From: Actinomycetes bacterium
GTDB taxonomy: Bacteria; Actinomycetota; Actinomycetes; S36-B12; UBA10799
Direction: 5' to 3'
DNA: 12,653 nt
NCBI GenBank assembly: GCA_029779995.1
Contig: JAKOZM010000181.1
Coordinates: 1-12,653, forward strand
A program made the translations under genes and the position numbers. The notes below the pieces were generated by a model. The model ran no database searches. It saw only the letters and a list, made by a program, of their open reading frames with translations, and had not been told where the DNA came from. Shown in pieces: positions 1 through 6,775 of the stretch. Position 1 is the stretch's first letter. Each line of letters opens with the position of its first letter.

Positions 1-733
1 AGTCGCTGAGCAGGTCGACGGCGTCCTCAGGATCCATCTCCTCCAGGACATCGGCTGCCCGGTCGGCCTCCAGGGCGCTGACGATCTGCACGGCATCGTG
101 TTCCGGCATCTCCTCCAGGACGTCGGCCAGGCGCTCATCGTCGAGGGCGCGAGCAATCTCTAAGCGGCGCTTCTCAGGCAGATCGTGCAGCAGTGAGGCG
201 ACATCTGCCGGGCGCATGTCCAGCAGGGACTCCAGCATCGTCTCGGTCGCCTGGTCGATCTCCTGGCGCCAGACGTCCGAAAGATCGCCCCAGGCCACCA
301 CCTGCGTCTGACCGCGGCGGGCCAGGGTGCGACCCCCACGGACATAGGCTTGGGCGATCTCCCAGTCGCGCCGCGAGTTCTGCTGCATGGCCAGATCCAG
401 GATCTTCACGCGCTCCCCGGTGGCCCGCAGAACGGCGCCCCGATCGAACAGTTCCGCGACGGCCAGCGTCTCGCCGGGGCGTAGCTTGAAGCGCCGCAGA
501 TCCAACACGCCCGTGCTCACGATCTGCCCCACGTCGATCTTCGTCACCCGGGTGATGGGCAGGAAGATCCGGCGCCGGGCACCCACCTCCACCACAAGTC
601 CGACCAGCCGCGGCGGGATCGTGCCGTACTGCTGCAGCAGTACGAAGTCGCGCACCTTGCCCAGCTGTTCACCATTGGGGTCGAAGACGGCAGAGCCCTG
701 CAGCCGGGCGATGAAAGCACGGGTGACCGTCAC
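1..733 (-). CDS. PRC-barrel / MgtE_N domain protein (3' end outside window)
   Basis: Read on the minus strand, 244 codons are open with no stop before the window edge, so the C-terminus is missing. The N-terminus (residues about 5-75, with VFDPNGEQLGKVRDFVLL) looks like a PRC-barrel. From about residue 165 the chain becomes repeated acidic helical segments (LLHDLPEKRRLEIARAL, DVLEEMPEHDAVQIV, DVLEEMDPEDAVDLL) typical of the MgtE N-terminal superhelix, the Mg2+-sensing part of MgtE. In actinobacterial relatives (Rv1232c type) a CBS pair follows and the MgtE pore is absent, so a role as soluble regulator or magnesium-linked protein is inferred, not shown. Start: GTG at 733 is preceded by TACCCT and 6 bases, a leaderless arrangement. 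An in-frame ATG at 775 would add MSAAFRWRRYPAQ, which looks unlike the family, and is less likely. Confidence 0.82.
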   Translation of the reverse strand, partial: MTVTRAFIARLQGSAVFDPNGEQLGKVRDFVLLQQYGTIPPRLVGLVVEVGARRRIFLPITRVTKIDVGQIVSTGVLDLRRFKLRPGETLAVAELFDRGAVLRATGERVKILDLAMQQNSRRDWEIAQAYVRGGRTLARRGQTQVVAWGDLSDVWRQEIDQATETMLESLLDMRPADVASLLHDLPEKRRLEIARALDDERLADVLEEMPEHDAVQIVSALEADRAADVLEEMDPEDAVDLLSD

Positions 734-739
734 TTGCGC

Positions 740-745
740 AGGGTA
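740..745 (-). promoter_or_regulatory. Putative -10 element, leaderless start of MgtE_N gene
   Basis: TACCCT on the minus strand lies exactly 6 bases before the GTG at 733, placing the expected transcription start at the start codon. No Shine-Dalgarno sequence lies in the usual place. The same geometry recurs at four other genes in this window. Confidence 0.5.
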
Positions 746-768
746 TCGCCTGCGCCAGCGAAAGGCTG

Positions 769-797
769 CGGACATCGCTAGCAGGTTCCGCTAGCGT
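769..797 (+). promoter_or_regulatory. Putative promoter of the lipoprotein gene
   Basis: CGGACA (769-774), a 17-base spacer and TAGCGT (792-797) form a plausible sigma-A-type promoter. It would give a leader of about 40 bases that carries AGGTGG (827-832), 10 bases before the ATG at 843. The inverted repeat at 776-796 fills the spacer and overlaps the -10. Confidence 0.4.
776..796. repeat. Inverted repeat CGCTAGC-N7-GCTAGCG (possible operator)
   Basis: Perfect 7-base arms at 776-782 and 790-796 with a 7-base spacer. Each arm contains the self-palindrome GCTAGC, so the arms are also direct repeats. It lies in the 109-base divergent intergenic region between the MgtE_N gene and the lipoprotein gene, over the spacer and -10 of the putative lipoprotein promoter. 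A regulator-binding site is inferred; no regulator gene is adjacent. Confidence 0.45.
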
Positions 798-842
798 GGC
801 ACGCACGAGGCATGACGACAAGCGACAGGTGGTCAAGACATC

Positions 843-1586
843 ATGCGGGTTGCACTAATGGCAGCGGGGGCGCTGGCCGCGGCGACGTTGGCCGGGTGTT
901 CCAGTTCCGGGGACACCGCAACGCAGTCCCCGACCCCCACGGCTTCTGCGAGTCCATCAGCCTCCGCCCCGGCTGAACCCGTTGGCAAGCCCAACGGTGT
1001 CGAAAGCCTCCCACCGAAGAAGATCGTCAACCGGGCCCGCGCCGCCGCCCTCGGTGCCCGCAGTGTCACCATGATCGGCACCAGCCCCGCCGCCTCGCTG
1101 GATCTGGTCGTGACCAAGGACGCCAGCGATGGCTCGCGCAGCGCGGGGGAGACCACCCTGCAGACCCGGGTGGTCGACGGAGTCATCTATGTGAAGGGCG
1201 ACGAGGCCTACTGGACCCAGGCGTTCAACAAGAAGGCGGCCAAGAAGATCGGGAACAAGTGGGTCGCAGGGGAACTGTCCAACCCGAAGCTCAAGTCGTT
1301 TCGCCAGACCAGCACGCTGAAGCCCCTGATGGACCAGTTCCTGCAGGCCAACGGCACCGGCGAGGTGGGAGAGGTCGGCGTGGCGCAAGGCCAGCCGGCA
1401 GTGCCCATCACCAGTCCCAACGGGACCACCTGGATCGCGACCACCGGTCGGCCGTACCCGTTGCTGATCACCAGTGCCCCTGAGACGGGCGAGGACGCCA
1501 CGGTCGAGTTCACGAAGTGGGACAAGAAGGTAGTCATCACGGCGCCTCCGAAGAGGAAGACCATCAGCCTCGCGAGTCTGGCGTAG
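843..1586 (+). CDS. Secreted lipoprotein, LppX/LprAFG-like
   Basis: 247 residues. The N-terminus is a lipoprotein signal peptide: hydrophobic residues 3-15, then the lipobox LAGC with Cys19 as the lipidated residue. A low-complexity Ser/Thr/Pro/Ala linker follows (about 20-47). The remaining roughly 200 residues alternate short beta-strand-like stretches (SLDLVVTKDAS, TLQTRVVDGVIYVKGDEAYW, TWIATTGRPYPLLITS, DATVEFTKWDKKVVITAPP). This resembles the half-barrel LppX/LprAFG/LolA-like lipoproteins of actinobacteria, which bind lipids or interact with the envelope. That fold assignment rests on pattern only. The start ATG has AGGTGG 10 bases upstream. An exporter of the DMT family starts 23 bases after the stop, so the two are probably co-transcribed; a shared function is not evident. 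Confidence 0.8.
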   Translation: MRVALMAAGALAAATLAGCSSSGDTATQSPTPTASASPSASAPAEPVGKPNGVESLPPKKIVNRARAAALGARSVTMIGTSPAASLDLVVTKDASDGSRSAGETTLQTRVVDGVIYVKGDEAYWTQAFNKKAAKKIGNKWVAGELSNPKLKSFRQTSTLKPLMDQFLQANGTGEVGEVGVAQGQPAVPITSPNGTTWIATTGRPYPLLITSAPETGEDATVEFTKWDKKVVITAPPKRKTISLASLA

Positions 1587-1609
1587 AGGGGTCGGGCGCA
1601 GATGCTCCC

Positions 1610-2482
1610 ATGAGAGCGTCCAGTAGTCCCCGCGACGCGGCACTGCTGGTCATCGCCGTGATCTGTGTGAGCGCCTCGGCGCCCCTGATCGCCGCCTGCG
1701 CGGCACCGGCCCTGGCCATCGCCATGTATCGATGTCTGCTCGGGGCCGGGTTGACAGTGGTAGCGATGGTGATCACCGGGCGATCGATCCGCATCGAGGG
1801 GGGCTGGTCACGCGCGGCGATGCCAGGGGTGGCCCTGGCAGCCCACTTCGCCGCCTGGATCCCCAGCCTGCGGTTGACCACTGTTGCCCTGAGCGCGGCC
1901 ATGATCTCGACGCAGCCCGTGTGGTCAGCACTGCTGGCGCGAGTGAGTGGTCGGCTGGTCTGGACGGGCATCGGTGTGAGCCTGCTGGGCGTGCTGATCC
2001 TCACCGGATGGGGGGATCCGCTGGACTCCCGCAATCTGCTGGGGATGGCGCTGGCCCTGCTGGGGGCAGTCCTCGCAGCTGTCTACGTGGCCTATGGCGA
2101 GCGGCTGCGCGCGACGACCGATGTCGGCTCCTACACCAGCGTGGTCTATGGGGCCGCGGCCGCAGTCCTGCTGGTCGTGTGTCTGGTGGCACGGGTGCCG
2201 CTGACCGGGTACGCGGCGCGCGACTGGCTGTTGATAGCCGCGATCACTCTGGTGGCGCAGATCGGCGGCCACTCGGCCATGAATGCCGTCGTGCACCGGG
2301 TCTCCGCCACGGTCGTCAGTACCGCGATCCTGTTCGAGGCACCGGGGGCCACGATTCTGGCCGCCGTCTTCTTGGGCCAGCCCGTCGGTGTGGCCCTCGT
2401 CGCGGGTCTGGCCGTGATGCTCGTCGGGCTGGTGCTGGTGGTTCGCGGGACGCAGCCCAGGACGGTCGAATCGGGGGTGTGA
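1610..2482 (+). CDS. EamA/DMT-family transporter
   Basis: 290 residues, almost entirely hydrophobic, with about ten membrane segments arranged as two EamA repeats (about residues 8-135 and 145-280). Features typical of the drug/metabolite transporter superfamily include the first-repeat stretch ALSAAMISTQPVWSALLA and the second-repeat stretch ATVVSTAILFEAPGATILAA followed by a final helix ending LVLVVRG. Such proteins usually export amino acids or metabolites; the substrate cannot be read from the sequence. The open frame runs back to an ATG at 1517 inside the lipoprotein gene, but those 31 extra residues are highly charged and polar (GQEGSHHGASEEEDHQ). The ATG at 1610, right before MRASSSPRDAALLVI, is therefore chosen. 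GAGGGG at 1586-1591 is rather far upstream for a ribosome site, so translational coupling to the lipoprotein is likely. Confidence 0.85.
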   Translation: MRASSSPRDAALLVIAVICVSASAPLIAACAAPALAIAMYRCLLGAGLTVVAMVITGRSIRIEGGWSRAAMPGVALAAHFAAWIPSLRLTTVALSAAMISTQPVWSALLARVSGRLVWTGIGVSLLGVLILTGWGDPLDSRNLLGMALALLGAVLAAVYVAYGERLRATTDVGSYTSVVYGAAAAVLLVVCLVARVPLTGYAARDWLLIAAITLVAQIGGHSAMNAVVHRVSATVVSTAILFEAPGATILAAVFLGQPVGVALVAGLAVMLVGLVLVVRGTQPRTVESGV

Positions 2483-2505
2483 GGTCGACGTGGAACGGCC
2501 GTCGT

Positions 2506-2511
2506 TATCGT
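2506..2511 (+). promoter_or_regulatory. Putative -10 element, leaderless start of CoA ester lyase
   Basis: TATCGT lies exactly 6 bases before the ATG at 2518, with no recognisable ribosome site. This suggests the lyase has its own leaderless promoter even though it begins only 35 bases after the EamA stop. Confidence 0.45.
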
Positions 2512-2517
2512 CGGATC

Positions 2518-3483
2518 ATGAGTGAATCGCGCCCATCTCGTAGTCGTCGTTCCAACCTTGCCGTCCCGGGCAGCAGCCCCAAGATGCTGGAGAAGGCCAA
2601 GGGTCTGCCGGCCGACCAGGTCTTCATGGACATCGAGGATGCTGTTGCGCCGATCGCCAAGCCGGACGCTCGCAAGAACATCGTGGCAGCGCTCAACGAG
2701 GGTGGCTATGACGACAAGGTCAGGGTGGTGCGGGTCAACGACTGGACGACGCAGTGGACCTACCAGGACGTGACCGAGGTCGTCGAGGGGGCTGGTGCCA
2801 ACCTCGACTGCATCATGTTGCCCAAGGTGCAGACGCCCGAGCAGATCGTGGCCCTGGACATGCTGCTCACCCAGATCGAGAAGACGATGGGCTACGAGGT
2901 CGGCCGGATCGGCATCGAGGCTCAGATCGAGAACGCCCTCGGCCTGATCAATGTGGACAAGATCGCCACCGCCAGCCCCCGGGTCGAGACCATCATCTTC
3001 GGGCCGGCCGACTTCATGGCCAGCATCAACATGAAGTCGCTGGTCGTCGGTGAGCAGCCGCCCGGCTACGACGTGGGCGATGCCTACCACCACATCCTGA
3101 TGAGCATCCTGATGGCAGCCCGCGCGCACGACAAGCTCGCCATCGACGGTCCGTACCTGCAGATCAAGGACGTCGAGGGGTACAAGCGTGTCGCAGGCCG
3201 GTCCGCTGCCCTGGGCTTCGACGGCAAGTGGGTGCTGCACCCCGGCCAGGTCGACGCTGCGAACGAGGTCTTCAGCCCCCGGCAGGAGGACTACGACCAC
3301 GCTGAGCTGATCCTGGACGCCTATGACTTCTACACCTCCGCCGAGGGCGGCGCCAAGGGGGCCGTCATGCTGGGCGACGAGATGATCGATGAGGCGTCGC
3401 GCAAGATGGCGCTGGTCATCTCCGCGAAGGGCCGGGCCGCCGGGATGGCGCGGACCAAGTTCTTCGAGGCGCCCGAGGCCTGA
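2518..3483 (+). CDS. CoA ester lyase, malyl-CoA/beta-methylmalyl-CoA lyase-like (HpcH/HpaI-CitE superfamily)
   Basis: 321 residues, close to the usual length of malyl-CoA lyases and longer than short CitE proteins. It would cleave or form a C-C bond between glyoxylate and an acyl-CoA through an Mg2+-bound enolate in a TIM barrel. Visible landmarks: SNLAVPGSSPKML near the N-terminus, DIED (38-41), Arg72 in VVRVND, Glu138 in AQIENALGL and Asp165 in FGPADF, the expected substrate-binding arginine and Mg2+ ligands, and the conserved VLHPGQVDAANEVFSP block leading into the C-terminal lid. The frame extends upstream to 1732 inside eamA, but the family begins near ATG 2518. Substrate is inferred: malyl-CoA or beta-methylmalyl-CoA are most likely, citramalyl-CoA or a thioesterase-type relative is possible. 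The acyl-CoA dehydrogenase at 5016 may belong to the same pathway. Confidence 0.85.
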   Translation: MSESRPSRSRRSNLAVPGSSPKMLEKAKGLPADQVFMDIEDAVAPIAKPDARKNIVAALNEGGYDDKVRVVRVNDWTTQWTYQDVTEVVEGAGANLDCIMLPKVQTPEQIVALDMLLTQIEKTMGYEVGRIGIEAQIENALGLINVDKIATASPRVETIIFGPADFMASINMKSLVVGEQPPGYDVGDAYHHILMSILMAARAHDKLAIDGPYLQIKDVEGYKRVAGRSAALGFDGKWVLHPGQVDAANEVFSPRQEDYDHAELILDAYDFYTSAEGGAKGAVMLGDEMIDEASRKMALVISAKGRAAGMARTKFFEAPEA

Positions 3484-3552
3484 TTCGGGCAGTGGATCCT
3501 AACGCCGGTTCCGCGCGTCTGAGTGACATGCCGCGCGGCGCCAGTGATCTGT

Positions 3553-3577
3553 GGACCATCGCGACGTACGGTGGTCC
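3553..3577. repeat. Inverted repeat GGACCA-N13-TGGTCC upstream of glycoside hydrolase
   Basis: Perfect 6-base arms at 3553-3558 and 3572-3577 in the 126-base gap before the secreted glycosidase gene. A possible -10 (TACGGT, 3567-3572) lies in the spacer and touches the right arm, so an operator is conceivable. A short palindrome of this size can also occur by chance. Confidence 0.3.
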
Positions 3578-3592
3578 GAGAGTCGGTTATCC

Positions 3593-3599
3593 AGAGGAG
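3593..3599 (+). promoter_or_regulatory. Strong ribosome binding site of glycoside hydrolase
   Basis: AGAGGAG, 10 bases before the ATG at 3610. It decides the start: the open frame extends back to 3523, but this site places translation at the signal peptide. Confidence 0.65.
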
Positions 3600-3609
3600 T
3601 CCTTTCACC

Positions 3610-4947
3610 ATGCTCAAGCGTTCGTTGATCGCCGCGGCCGCCGCGAGCCTGACGGTGGCGACCGCCAGTTCGGCCTTGGCCGCCCCCGCACCCCTGCCCA
3701 AACCGGGCGCTGAGCGCGCCACGAGTTCCAAGGTGCCGGCCTCCCTGTTCGGCATGCACGATCATGGCTTGACCGACTCTGCCGTGGCCGCCGACGACAG
3801 GTTCGGCGGGATCCGGATCTGGGACAACGGTGCAACATGGTCACAGGTCAACAGCGCCCCGGGGGTCTATGACTGGACCACTCTGGACACGGTCGTGAGC
3901 AACGCGCGTGCGACGGGGGCCCAGGACATCCTGTACGTCCTTGGCTACACCCCCGACTGGGCCGCCAGTTTCGTCAAGCCACCGTGCAGCCCTGGCGCGT
4001 ACACGGGCTGCTCCTACTACCCCGGGGGCACCGGCAGCCCGCCGTCCAACCCGGACTACTGGACGGACTGGGTGCGTGCGGTGGCCACTAAGTACAAGGG
4101 CCAGATCACCTCCTACCAGATCTGGAACGAGGCGAATCTGACGTCGTTCTTCGACACCCCCAACGGTGAGGGTTCGCCGCAGGCAATGGCCAGACTCACG
4201 GTGGCCGCGGAGCGCGTCATTCGTCAGGTCGATCCGTCCGCGAAGGTGATCACCGCCTCGAGCACGGTCGTGCAGAAGAGAGCTTTCGTTCGCAACGGGT
4301 GGTTCAAGCAATACGTCACCGAGCTCAAGAGGCTGAAGTCGAAGCCCGATGGCATCGCTGTTCATCTGTACCCGTGGGTGAACAAGGGTCCTGGCAACGG
4401 AACCCTCAAGGACCGCGCGAACGGCCTGGCACTGGCCCAAAAGGTTGTCGACACAGCCGGCTACAAGGGCACGCCGCTGCTGGACACTGAGATGAACTAC
4501 GGCAACAACCGCAACAACGGCTGGCCCAAAACGGTGTTCAGCCAAGGGAAGGGTGCCGCCTACCTGGCTCAGACCTACCTGGAGAGCCTGCACAACGGCG
4601 TCGTGCAGGTGGACTGGTACGGCTGGGATGACTTCGGTCTGGGAATCTGGCCGACCTCTGAGTCCGGGCGGGTGCTGCAGCCAGGCATCGCCTACCGAAA
4701 CCTCCTTGAGAAGCTGGCCGGCAGTAACAACAAGGGTTGCACCATCACCAAGTCGGTCACGAACTGCCTCACCACCAAGCAGGGCAAGCGCAGTTACTGG
4801 GTCTACCGGCCCACTGCGAAGAATGTGACTTACACCGTTCCCGCCTCCTTCAAGGTGAACGAGGCCTGTGACGTGCTCGGCAAATGCAAGCCGATCCGCA
4901 AGGGGCGCGTCAAGGTCGGGCTGTCCCCGCTACAGCTCACCAAGTAA
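3610..4947 (+). CDS. Secreted glycoside hydrolase, clan GH-A-like (GH39-like catalytic core)
   Basis: 445 residues. A typical Sec signal peptide begins it: KR at 3-4, an alanine-rich hydrophobic core, and a likely cut after ALA at residue 24. The mature protein reads as a TIM-barrel retaining glycosidase. YQIWNEAN provides the probable acid/base Glu174 after an Asn, as in clan GH-A, and LLDTEMNYG provides the probable nucleophile Glu294, 120 residues later. Other barrel landmarks are FGGIRIWDNGATWSQV, ILYVLGYTPDWA and VQVDWYGWDDFG. Six cysteines occur as close pairs (PPCSPGAYTGC, GCTITKSVTNC, ACDVLGKC), fitting disulfides outside the cell. About 70 C-terminal residues form a small beta-rich extra domain. 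Beta-xylosidase/GH39 or a GH5-like relative fits; substrate is unknown. It interrupts two CoA-metabolism genes and shares no obvious role with them. Confidence 0.78.
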   Translation: MLKRSLIAAAAASLTVATASSALAAPAPLPKPGAERATSSKVPASLFGMHDHGLTDSAVAADDRFGGIRIWDNGATWSQVNSAPGVYDWTTLDTVVSNARATGAQDILYVLGYTPDWAASFVKPPCSPGAYTGCSYYPGGTGSPPSNPDYWTDWVRAVATKYKGQITSYQIWNEANLTSFFDTPNGEGSPQAMARLTVAAERVIRQVDPSAKVITASSTVVQKRAFVRNGWFKQYVTELKRLKSKPDGIAVHLYPWVNKGPGNGTLKDRANGLALAQKVVDTAGYKGTPLLDTEMNYGNNRNNGWPKTVFSQGKGAAYLAQTYLESLHNGVVQVDWYGWDDFGLGIWPTSESGRVLQPGIAYRNLLEKLAGSNNKGCTITKSVTNCLTTKQGKRSYWVYRPTAKNVTYTVPASFKVNEACDVLGKCKPIRKGRVKVGLSPLQLTK

Positions 4948-4955
4948 CCTGCCGG

Positions 4956-4983
4956 TTGCCGTCACGAATGGCGGTGGGATACT
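4956..4983 (+). promoter_or_regulatory. Putative promoter of acyl-CoA dehydrogenase
   Basis: TTGCCG (4956-4961), a 16-base spacer and GATACT (4978-4983) precede the dehydrogenase. The predicted leader of about 26 bases carries GGAGG (5001-5005), 10 bases before the ATG at 5016. This suggests transcription independent of the glycosidase gene. Confidence 0.4.
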
Positions 4984-5015
4984 TCGGTCAAGCACAGACT
5001 GGAGGCACACACATC

Positions 5016-6221
5016 ATGGCTCGTTTGGCCCAGACCGATGGCTTGACCGAGATTCAGCAGGAGATCCTTTCCGCGGTCCACGACTTCGTCGAGAACGAAA
5101 TCATCCCCCAGGCTCAGCACCTTGAGCACAACGACGAGTACCCCACCGAAATCGTCGAGGGAATGAAGGAGATGGGGATCTTCGGGCTGATGATCCCGGA
5201 GGAGTACGGCGGACTCGGGGAATCCCTGCTCACCTACGCCCTGTGCGTTGAGGAGATCGCGCGCGGTTGGATGAGCGTCTCCGGCATCATCAACACCCAC
5301 TTCATCGTCGCCTACATGGTGATGCAGCACGGAACCGATGCGCAGAAGAAGGACTTCCTGCCGCGCATGGCCACCGGCGAACTGCGCGGCTCGTTCTCGA
5401 TGTCCGAGCCGGGGTGCGGCTCCGATGTGGCCGCCATCCAGTCCAAGGCCGTGCGCGACGGTGACGACTACGTCCTGAACGGCCAGAAGATGTGGCTGAC
5501 CAACGGTGGCTCGTCCACGCTGTGCGCGGTGCTCGTGCGTACGGACGCTGATGTCAATGAGAACGCCAGTGTGTACAAGAAGATGAGCACGTTCCTGATC
5601 GAGAAGCCGGCCGGTTTCGGTGAGGTGCTGCCCGGTCTGACCATTCCAGGCAAGATCGACAAGATGGGCTACAAGGGGGTCGACACCACCGAGCTGGTGA
5701 TGACCGACTTCCGGCTGCCGGCCAGCGCACTGCTTGGGGGTGAGCCTGGTCGCGGCTTCTACCAGATGATGGACGGCGTCGAGGTGGGTCGCGTCAACGT
5801 GGCCGCCCGTGCCTGTGGTCTGGCCAATCGTGCGTTCGAACTCGGCGTCGACTACGCCCAGCAGCGTGTGACCTTCGGCAAAGCGATCGCCGAGCATCAG
5901 GCGGTCGCCTTCCGGCTGGCCGAGATGGCCACCAAGGTGGAGGCGGCGCACCTGATGATGGTGCGCGCGGCGCGGACCAAGGACTCCGGGGCGCGTAATG
6001 ACCTCGAGGCCGGGATGGCGAAGTACCTGGCCAGTGAGTACTGCAAGGAGGTCGTGGAGGACTCCTTCCGCATCCACGGCGGCTACGGCTACTCCAAGGA
6101 GTACGAGATCGAGCGGCTGTACCGCGAGGCGCCCATGCTGCTCATCGGCGAGGGCACCGCGGACATCCAGCGCATGATCATCGCTCGCCGGTTGTTGGAG
6201 GAGTACAAGCTGCGCGGCTGA
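5016..6221 (+). CDS. Acyl-CoA dehydrogenase (FAD-dependent)
   Basis: 401 residues, the normal length for the family. It would oxidise an acyl-CoA to the 2,3-enoyl-CoA with FAD, passing electrons to ETF. Domain order is normal: helical N-domain (IPEEYGGLGESLLTYAL at about 50-70), middle beta-domain with the FAD/substrate motif MSEPGCGSD (129-137) and WLTNG, then the helical C-domain with QRVTFGKAIAEHQAV, FRIHGGYGYSKEYEIERLYREA and IGEGTADIQR. Glu379 in IGEGT sits where the catalytic base of short/medium-chain enzymes lies. GGAGG lies 10 bases before the ATG; an upstream in-frame extension to 4884 overlaps the glycosidase and is rejected. Substrate class is unresolved. Methylsuccinyl-CoA is one candidate because a malyl-CoA-lyase-like gene lies nearby; a short branched-chain acyl-CoA is equally possible. 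Confidence 0.9.
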   Translation: MARLAQTDGLTEIQQEILSAVHDFVENEIIPQAQHLEHNDEYPTEIVEGMKEMGIFGLMIPEEYGGLGESLLTYALCVEEIARGWMSVSGIINTHFIVAYMVMQHGTDAQKKDFLPRMATGELRGSFSMSEPGCGSDVAAIQSKAVRDGDDYVLNGQKMWLTNGGSSTLCAVLVRTDADVNENASVYKKMSTFLIEKPAGFGEVLPGLTIPGKIDKMGYKGVDTTELVMTDFRLPASALLGGEPGRGFYQMMDGVEVGRVNVAARACGLANRAFELGVDYAQQRVTFGKAIAEHQAVAFRLAEMATKVEAAHLMMVRAARTKDSGARNDLEAGMAKYLASEYCKEVVEDSFRIHGGYGYSKEYEIERLYREAPMLLIGEGTADIQRMIIARRLLEEYKLRG

Positions 6222-6256
6222 GCGCCCGGGCACGCTGCGCGCAGGGCCACGCCAGT

Positions 6257-6262
6257 TACCCT
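6257..6262 (+). promoter_or_regulatory. Putative -10 element, leaderless start of stress protein
   Basis: TACCCT followed by exactly 6 bases and the ATG at 6269. The GGAG at 6264-6267 is only one base from the ATG, too close to act as a ribosome site, which favours leaderless initiation. The hexamer is identical to that before the MgtE_N gene. Confidence 0.5.
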
Positions 6263-6268
6263 CGGAGT

Positions 6269-6775
6269 ATGCCGACCCCGAAATCCGATCCGTTCAAGCA
6301 ACTCGCCAACCGGCCCATCCTGGCCAGCTACACCACCTACAACGAGGCTCAGTTCGCGGTGGACAAGCTCAGTGACAACAAGTTCCCGGTGCAGAACGTG
6401 GCGATCGTCGGGGTTGACCTGCGCACGGTCGAGGCCGTCGTGGGACGGCTCTCCTGGGGCCGGGCCGCGCTGAGCGGTCTGGGCATGGGGGTGTGGTTCG
6501 GCCTGCTCATCGGCCTGTTCGTCTCGATCTTCGCCAGCGGCGAGGGCAGCACTGTGAACCTGCTGCTGATGGGGGTGATCTACGGTGCGGCCTTCGGCAT
6601 CGTGTTCGGGCTGATGTCCTACGCCTTCACCGGGGGCAAGCGGGACTTCACTTCGCGCAGCCAGCTCACGGCTGGTCGTTACGACGTGGTCTGCGATGCC
6701 GGCGTGCTCAGCCAGGCCCGGCAGATCCTGGGTGTCACAGCGGTCACCGATCAGCCCACCCCGCCGCAGGCCTAG
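6269..6775 (+). CDS. General stress protein (YflT/GSP17M-like) with two membrane helices
   Basis: 168 residues. Residues about 16-60 (ILASYTTYNEAQFAVDKLSD...VQNVAIVGVDLRTVE) match the small alpha/beta general-stress module that begins many actinobacterial membrane proteins of this kind, often labelled general stress protein or, without good evidence, magnesium transporter. Two glycine-rich hydrophobic helices follow (about 66-89 and 95-120). The rest (about 127-160) returns to a soluble strand-helix pattern (LTAGRYDVVCDAGVLSQARQIL). The protein resembles Rv1234 of M. tuberculosis, which lies close to the MgtE_N protein Rv1232c; both types occur in this window. The TAG stop is immediately followed by the GTG of the MarC gene, so the two are almost certainly co-transcribed. 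Biochemical role is unknown. Confidence 0.75.
   Translation: MPTPKSDPFKQLANRPILASYTTYNEAQFAVDKLSDNKFPVQNVAIVGVDLRTVEAVVGRLSWGRAALSGLGMGVWFGLLIGLFVSIFASGEGSTVNLLLMGVIYGAAFGIVFGLMSYAFTGGKRDFTSRSQLTAGRYDVVCDAGVLSQARQILGVTAVTDQPTPPQA

Noticed and set aside
734..775. ATG 775 as start of the MgtE_N protein
   Set aside because: The added residues are basic and unlike the family, and GTG 733 has the same leaderless pattern as four other genes.
1732..2517. N-terminal extension of the CoA ester lyase frame through the EamA gene
   Set aside because: The extension is Arg/Gly-rich out-of-frame EamA sequence; the family begins near ATG 2518, which has a TANNNT-N6 start.
2146..3300. 384-codon minus-strand open frame opposite the EamA and lyase genes
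   Set aside because: It spans two well-supported genes in the opposite strand and has no recognisable motif.
4962..6233. 423-codon open frame on the minus strand opposite the acyl-CoA dehydrogenase
   Set aside because: It is a shadow of a conserved enzyme gene; the translation is His/Gly/Leu-rich without domains, as expected from high-GC codon bias.
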